NCBI GenBank assembly: GCA_021772705.1
Contig: JAJFLN010000158.1
Coordinates: 1 to 6,875 of the forward strand
Direction of reading: 5' to 3'
Origin: Candidatus Cloacimonadota bacterium
GTDB lineage: Bacteria; Muiribacteriota; UBA6191; JACPRK01
Length of the DNA: 6,875 nucleotides
Shown here piece after piece: positions 5,421-6,875 of this stretch; positions within the stretch are counted from its first letter, which is position 1, and each line of letters starts with the position of its first letter. The translations under genes and the position numbers were made by a program. The notes beneath the pieces were generated by a model that saw only the letters and a program-made list of their open reading frames with translations, was not told the origin of the DNA and ran no database searches.

Positions 5421-5581
5421 GTCTGCCCTGATCCTCCCTTGACCTTTCAGGCAAGTTCCGGCACTGTCGTCTCCTCTTGCCGGTGGGCCATCATTCAGGT
5501 TAGCACGTCACGAGCATGATGGCGTGAGTTGAGTCCAGCCGAGACCCGACCGCCGCCACGCCCTCGGCAATCTGGAAATCT
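5421..5581. promoter_or_regulatory. Divergent intergenic region between the second STAS gene and the reductase gene
   Basis: These 161 bases must carry the promoters for both divergent genes, but I see no clear -35/-10 pair on either strand. CCGGCA (5458-5463) and TGCCGG (5478-5483) form a 6-bp inverted repeat with a 14-base gap and could be an operator. The reductase start has only GGAAA (5574-5578) as a weak ribosome site. The promoter role is inferred from layout. Confidence 0.35.
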
Positions 5582-6742
5582 ATGGAACAAGGCGATCCTG
5601 ACATAGTCGTCGTTGGAGGCGGCCCGGCAGGGCTGAAAGCTGCCCGGTCCGCCGCTGCCGCCGGGGTGTCCACTCTTCTGCTGGAGCGAGGCAACGAGAT
5701 CGGCAGCCCCGTTCGAACCAGTGGCGGAACCTGGATCGAGGACATGAAACGTCATGGGGTTCCGGAACATCTCTACCGGCCCACCACTCGGGTCCGGATC
5801 GCGAGCCCGGGCAGGGAGATCCAGTTCGACTACGACCCGCCCATCAACTGCGTCCTCGACGTGAGGGGCCTTTACCAGCAGCTGGCCGTGGAGGCATTTC
5901 AAGCAGGAGCCGATGTCCGGGTAAAGTCTCGTGTCTACCCGGAACCGGACGGAGCCGTCCGGATCGATCATCCCGGTGGCAGCCGGACTCTTCAGCCTGC
6001 CGTGGTGATTGACGCCTCCGGATCCGCCGCCGCCATCGCTCGCTCCCGAGGCCTGGCCCAGCCGACCCGGCGGCTCGGAACCGGAGCCGAGCTGGAACTT
6101 CACGCTCCCGACTGGGACGAGGACGAGATTTGGCTCGGTGTCGGGTCCCATCTGGCCCCCAGTGGCTACGGCTGGATCTTTCCCTGTCCCGGGGGGCGGG
6201 TTCGAGCCGGCGTGGGACTGCTGACACCTGATGCCGGCGTGGACCCCACGCCCTATCTGCGCCGCCTAGTGGAGAGGGAGGAGAGACTCCGGGTCTCGGC
6301 TGAGATCGAGCTGCATCGCGGAGTGATTCCCTCCGAGGGCCCCCTGACGACGACCGTCGGTGAAGGACTGCTCGTCGTTGGTGACGCCGCCGGTCAGGTC
6401 CTGGCCACTGCTGGCGAGGGTATCCGGTTCGCCATGGAGCTGGGTGAGCTGGCCGGTCAGGTGGCGGCGGATGCGGTCCTGGCGGGAGCCCTGGATCGGC
6501 TGGGGCGCTACGAGTCAGGCTGGAGCGATCGTTACCGGGGGCTGTTCACTCTCATGGATCGGGTCAACAGGAAGCTGGCCCGGCTGGAAGACCATGACTG
6601 GGACAGGGCCCTGGGCTGGATGGAGAAAATCGGTCCGGGACTCTCGGCGAAGCTGATGCGGGGCGATGTATTCCGAGGCCGAGGCCGGATGCGTCTCATT
6701 GAGGGCTTGTTGCCAGTGCTGGCCAAGTTCCTCAGAGATTAG
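5582..6742 (+). CDS. FAD-dependent oxidoreductase, geranylgeranyl reductase family
   Basis: A 386-aa flavoprotein of usual length for the family. The N-terminal Rossmann motif is VVVGGGPAGLKAA (9-21), with acidic E35 at the end of strand 2 for the FAD ribose. The second FAD motif is VVGDAAGQVLATAGEGI (about 265-281), and YGWIFP falls within P193-S-G-Y-G-W-I-F-P201, matching the PxxYxWxFP signature described in archaeal geranylgeranyl reductases. LDVRGLYQQLAVEAFQAGADV (about 97-117) is the typical helix of this fold. Members saturate prenyl chains of archaeal-type lipids, chlorophylls or menaquinones, and bacterial copies often have unknown substrates. The region after the first domain reads IGSPVRTSGG, without the Cys many members carry there. 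There is no membrane segment; family members act on membrane lipids as peripheral proteins. ATG 5582 is chosen because the Rossmann motif follows after 8 residues. No linked prenyl or quinone genes are visible. Confidence 0.88.
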   Translation: MEQGDPDIVVVGGGPAGLKAARSAAAAGVSTLLLERGNEIGSPVRTSGGTWIEDMKRHGVPEHLYRPTTRVRIASPGREIQFDYDPPINCVLDVRGLYQQLAVEAFQAGADVRVKSRVYPEPDGAVRIDHPGGSRTLQPAVVIDASGSAAAIARSRGLAQPTRRLGTGAELELHAPDWDEDEIWLGVGSHLAPSGYGWIFPCPGGRVRAGVGLLTPDAGVDPTPYLRRLVEREERLRVSAEIELHRGVIPSEGPLTTTVGEGLLVVGDAAGQVLATAGEGIRFAMELGELAGQVAADAVLAGALDRLGRYESGWSDRYRGLFTLMDRVNRKLARLEDHDWDRALGWMEKIGPGLSAKLMRGDVFRGRGRMRLIEGLLPVLAKFLRD

Positions 6743-6745
6743 GGA

Positions 6746-6761
6746 GTTTCCGGACGGAAAC
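6746..6761 (+). terminator. Perfect hairpin 3 bases after the reductase stop codon
   Basis: GTTTCCG and CGGAAAC form a 7-bp perfect inverted repeat with a 2-base centre (6746-6752 and 6755-6761), more realistically a 6-bp stem with the loop GGAC. It directly follows the TAG and lies just before the 60-bp repeat. No T-run follows, so terminator function is only suggested by position. Confidence 0.3.
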
Positions 6762-6875
6762 CCGTTCGCCCCACTATGGATGCCCGCATCCAGGACGACT
6801 GAATGGCCGAGTTTTCCCGATCCGTTCGTCCTACTATGGATGCCCGCATCCAGGACGACTGAATGGCCGAGTTTT
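6762..6875 (+). repeat. 60-bp-period tandem repeat, at least 1.9 units, cut by the right edge
   Basis: Bases 6762-6815 recur at 6822-6875 with only two differences, C to T at 6769/6829 and at 6772/6832. The last 43 bases of the copies (6773-6815 and 6833-6875) are identical. Each unit contains the inverted repeat TGGATGC-CC-GCATCCA. In the second copy the flanks TCGTCC (6826-6831) and GGACGA (6853-6858) extend it to a 13-bp stem with a 5-base bulge; the first copy has one mismatch there. Each unit contains GTTTT. The array may continue beyond the window. Function is unknown. Confidence 0.85.

Noticed and set aside
4857..5519. Plus-strand ORF of 220 codons opposite the second STAS gene
   Set aside because: It is antisense to a well-supported STAS domain, starts in the heptamer repeat, and has a shadow-like composition.
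5495..6151. Minus-strand ORF of 218 codons opposite the reductase gene
   Set aside because: It is antisense to intact FAD motifs and has Gly/Ser/Asp-rich low-complexity content.
6762..6875. CRISPR array
   Set aside because: The repeated part is at least 54 bases of a 60-base period, leaving only about 6 bases as a spacer, so it is a tandem repeat and not repeat-spacer units.
6762..6875. Integron attC sites
   Set aside because: The bulged hairpin and roughly 60-bp size recall attC, but the RYYYAAC/GTTRRRY core sites are absent and no cassette ORFs lie between copies.

Overview
This is a GC-rich bacterial window (roughly 60-65 % G+C by eye, with codon third positions strongly G/C in the genes). 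The gene set is two STAS-domain regulators, a membrane spermidine-synthase-like protein with TPRs, and a geranylgeranyl-reductase-family flavoprotein. It would suit a soil or sediment lineage such as Acidobacteriota or a related GC-rich phylum. That placement is an inference from style; no marker gene is present.

Layout. (1) Positions 1-1244, minus strand: a probable three-gene operon, read right to left. It holds a 132-aa single-pass membrane protein, a STAS-domain protein, and the start of a two-helix membrane protein that overlaps the STAS gene by ATGA and runs off the left edge where a HAMP domain would begin. This looks like a partner-switch signalling cassette. (2) Positions 1245-1459: divergent intergenic region. 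(3) Positions 1460-4441, plus strand: one 993-aa protein with an internally duplicated polytopic membrane domain, a soluble SAM-binding spermidine-synthase-like domain, and C-terminal TPRs. (4) Positions 4442-4592: hairpin-rich convergent intergenic region with a near-miss of a parS site. (5) Positions 4593-5420, minus strand: a second STAS gene, then about 340 bases with G-rich heptanucleotide repeats and their inverted counterpart, a doubtful 91-aa ORF, and a convincing 48-aa acidic small protein with a perfect Shine-Dalgarno. (6) Positions 5421-5581: divergent intergenic region. (7) Positions 5582-6742, plus strand: FAD-dependent geranylgeranyl-reductase-family oxidoreductase. (8) Positions 6743-6875: a hairpin followed by a 60-bp-period tandem repeat cut off by the right edge.

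How the parts work together. The two STAS proteins are not adjacent, but both lack the serine that is phosphorylated in classical anti-anti-sigma factors, so both may be phosphorylation-independent. No kinase or phosphatase is visible, although one may follow in the truncated left-hand gene. The membrane SpeE-like protein and the reductase are single-gene plus-strand units with no obvious pathway link. The least explained parts are the repeat-bearing stretch 4740-5078, the 48-aa acidic protein and the 60-bp repeat at the right end.
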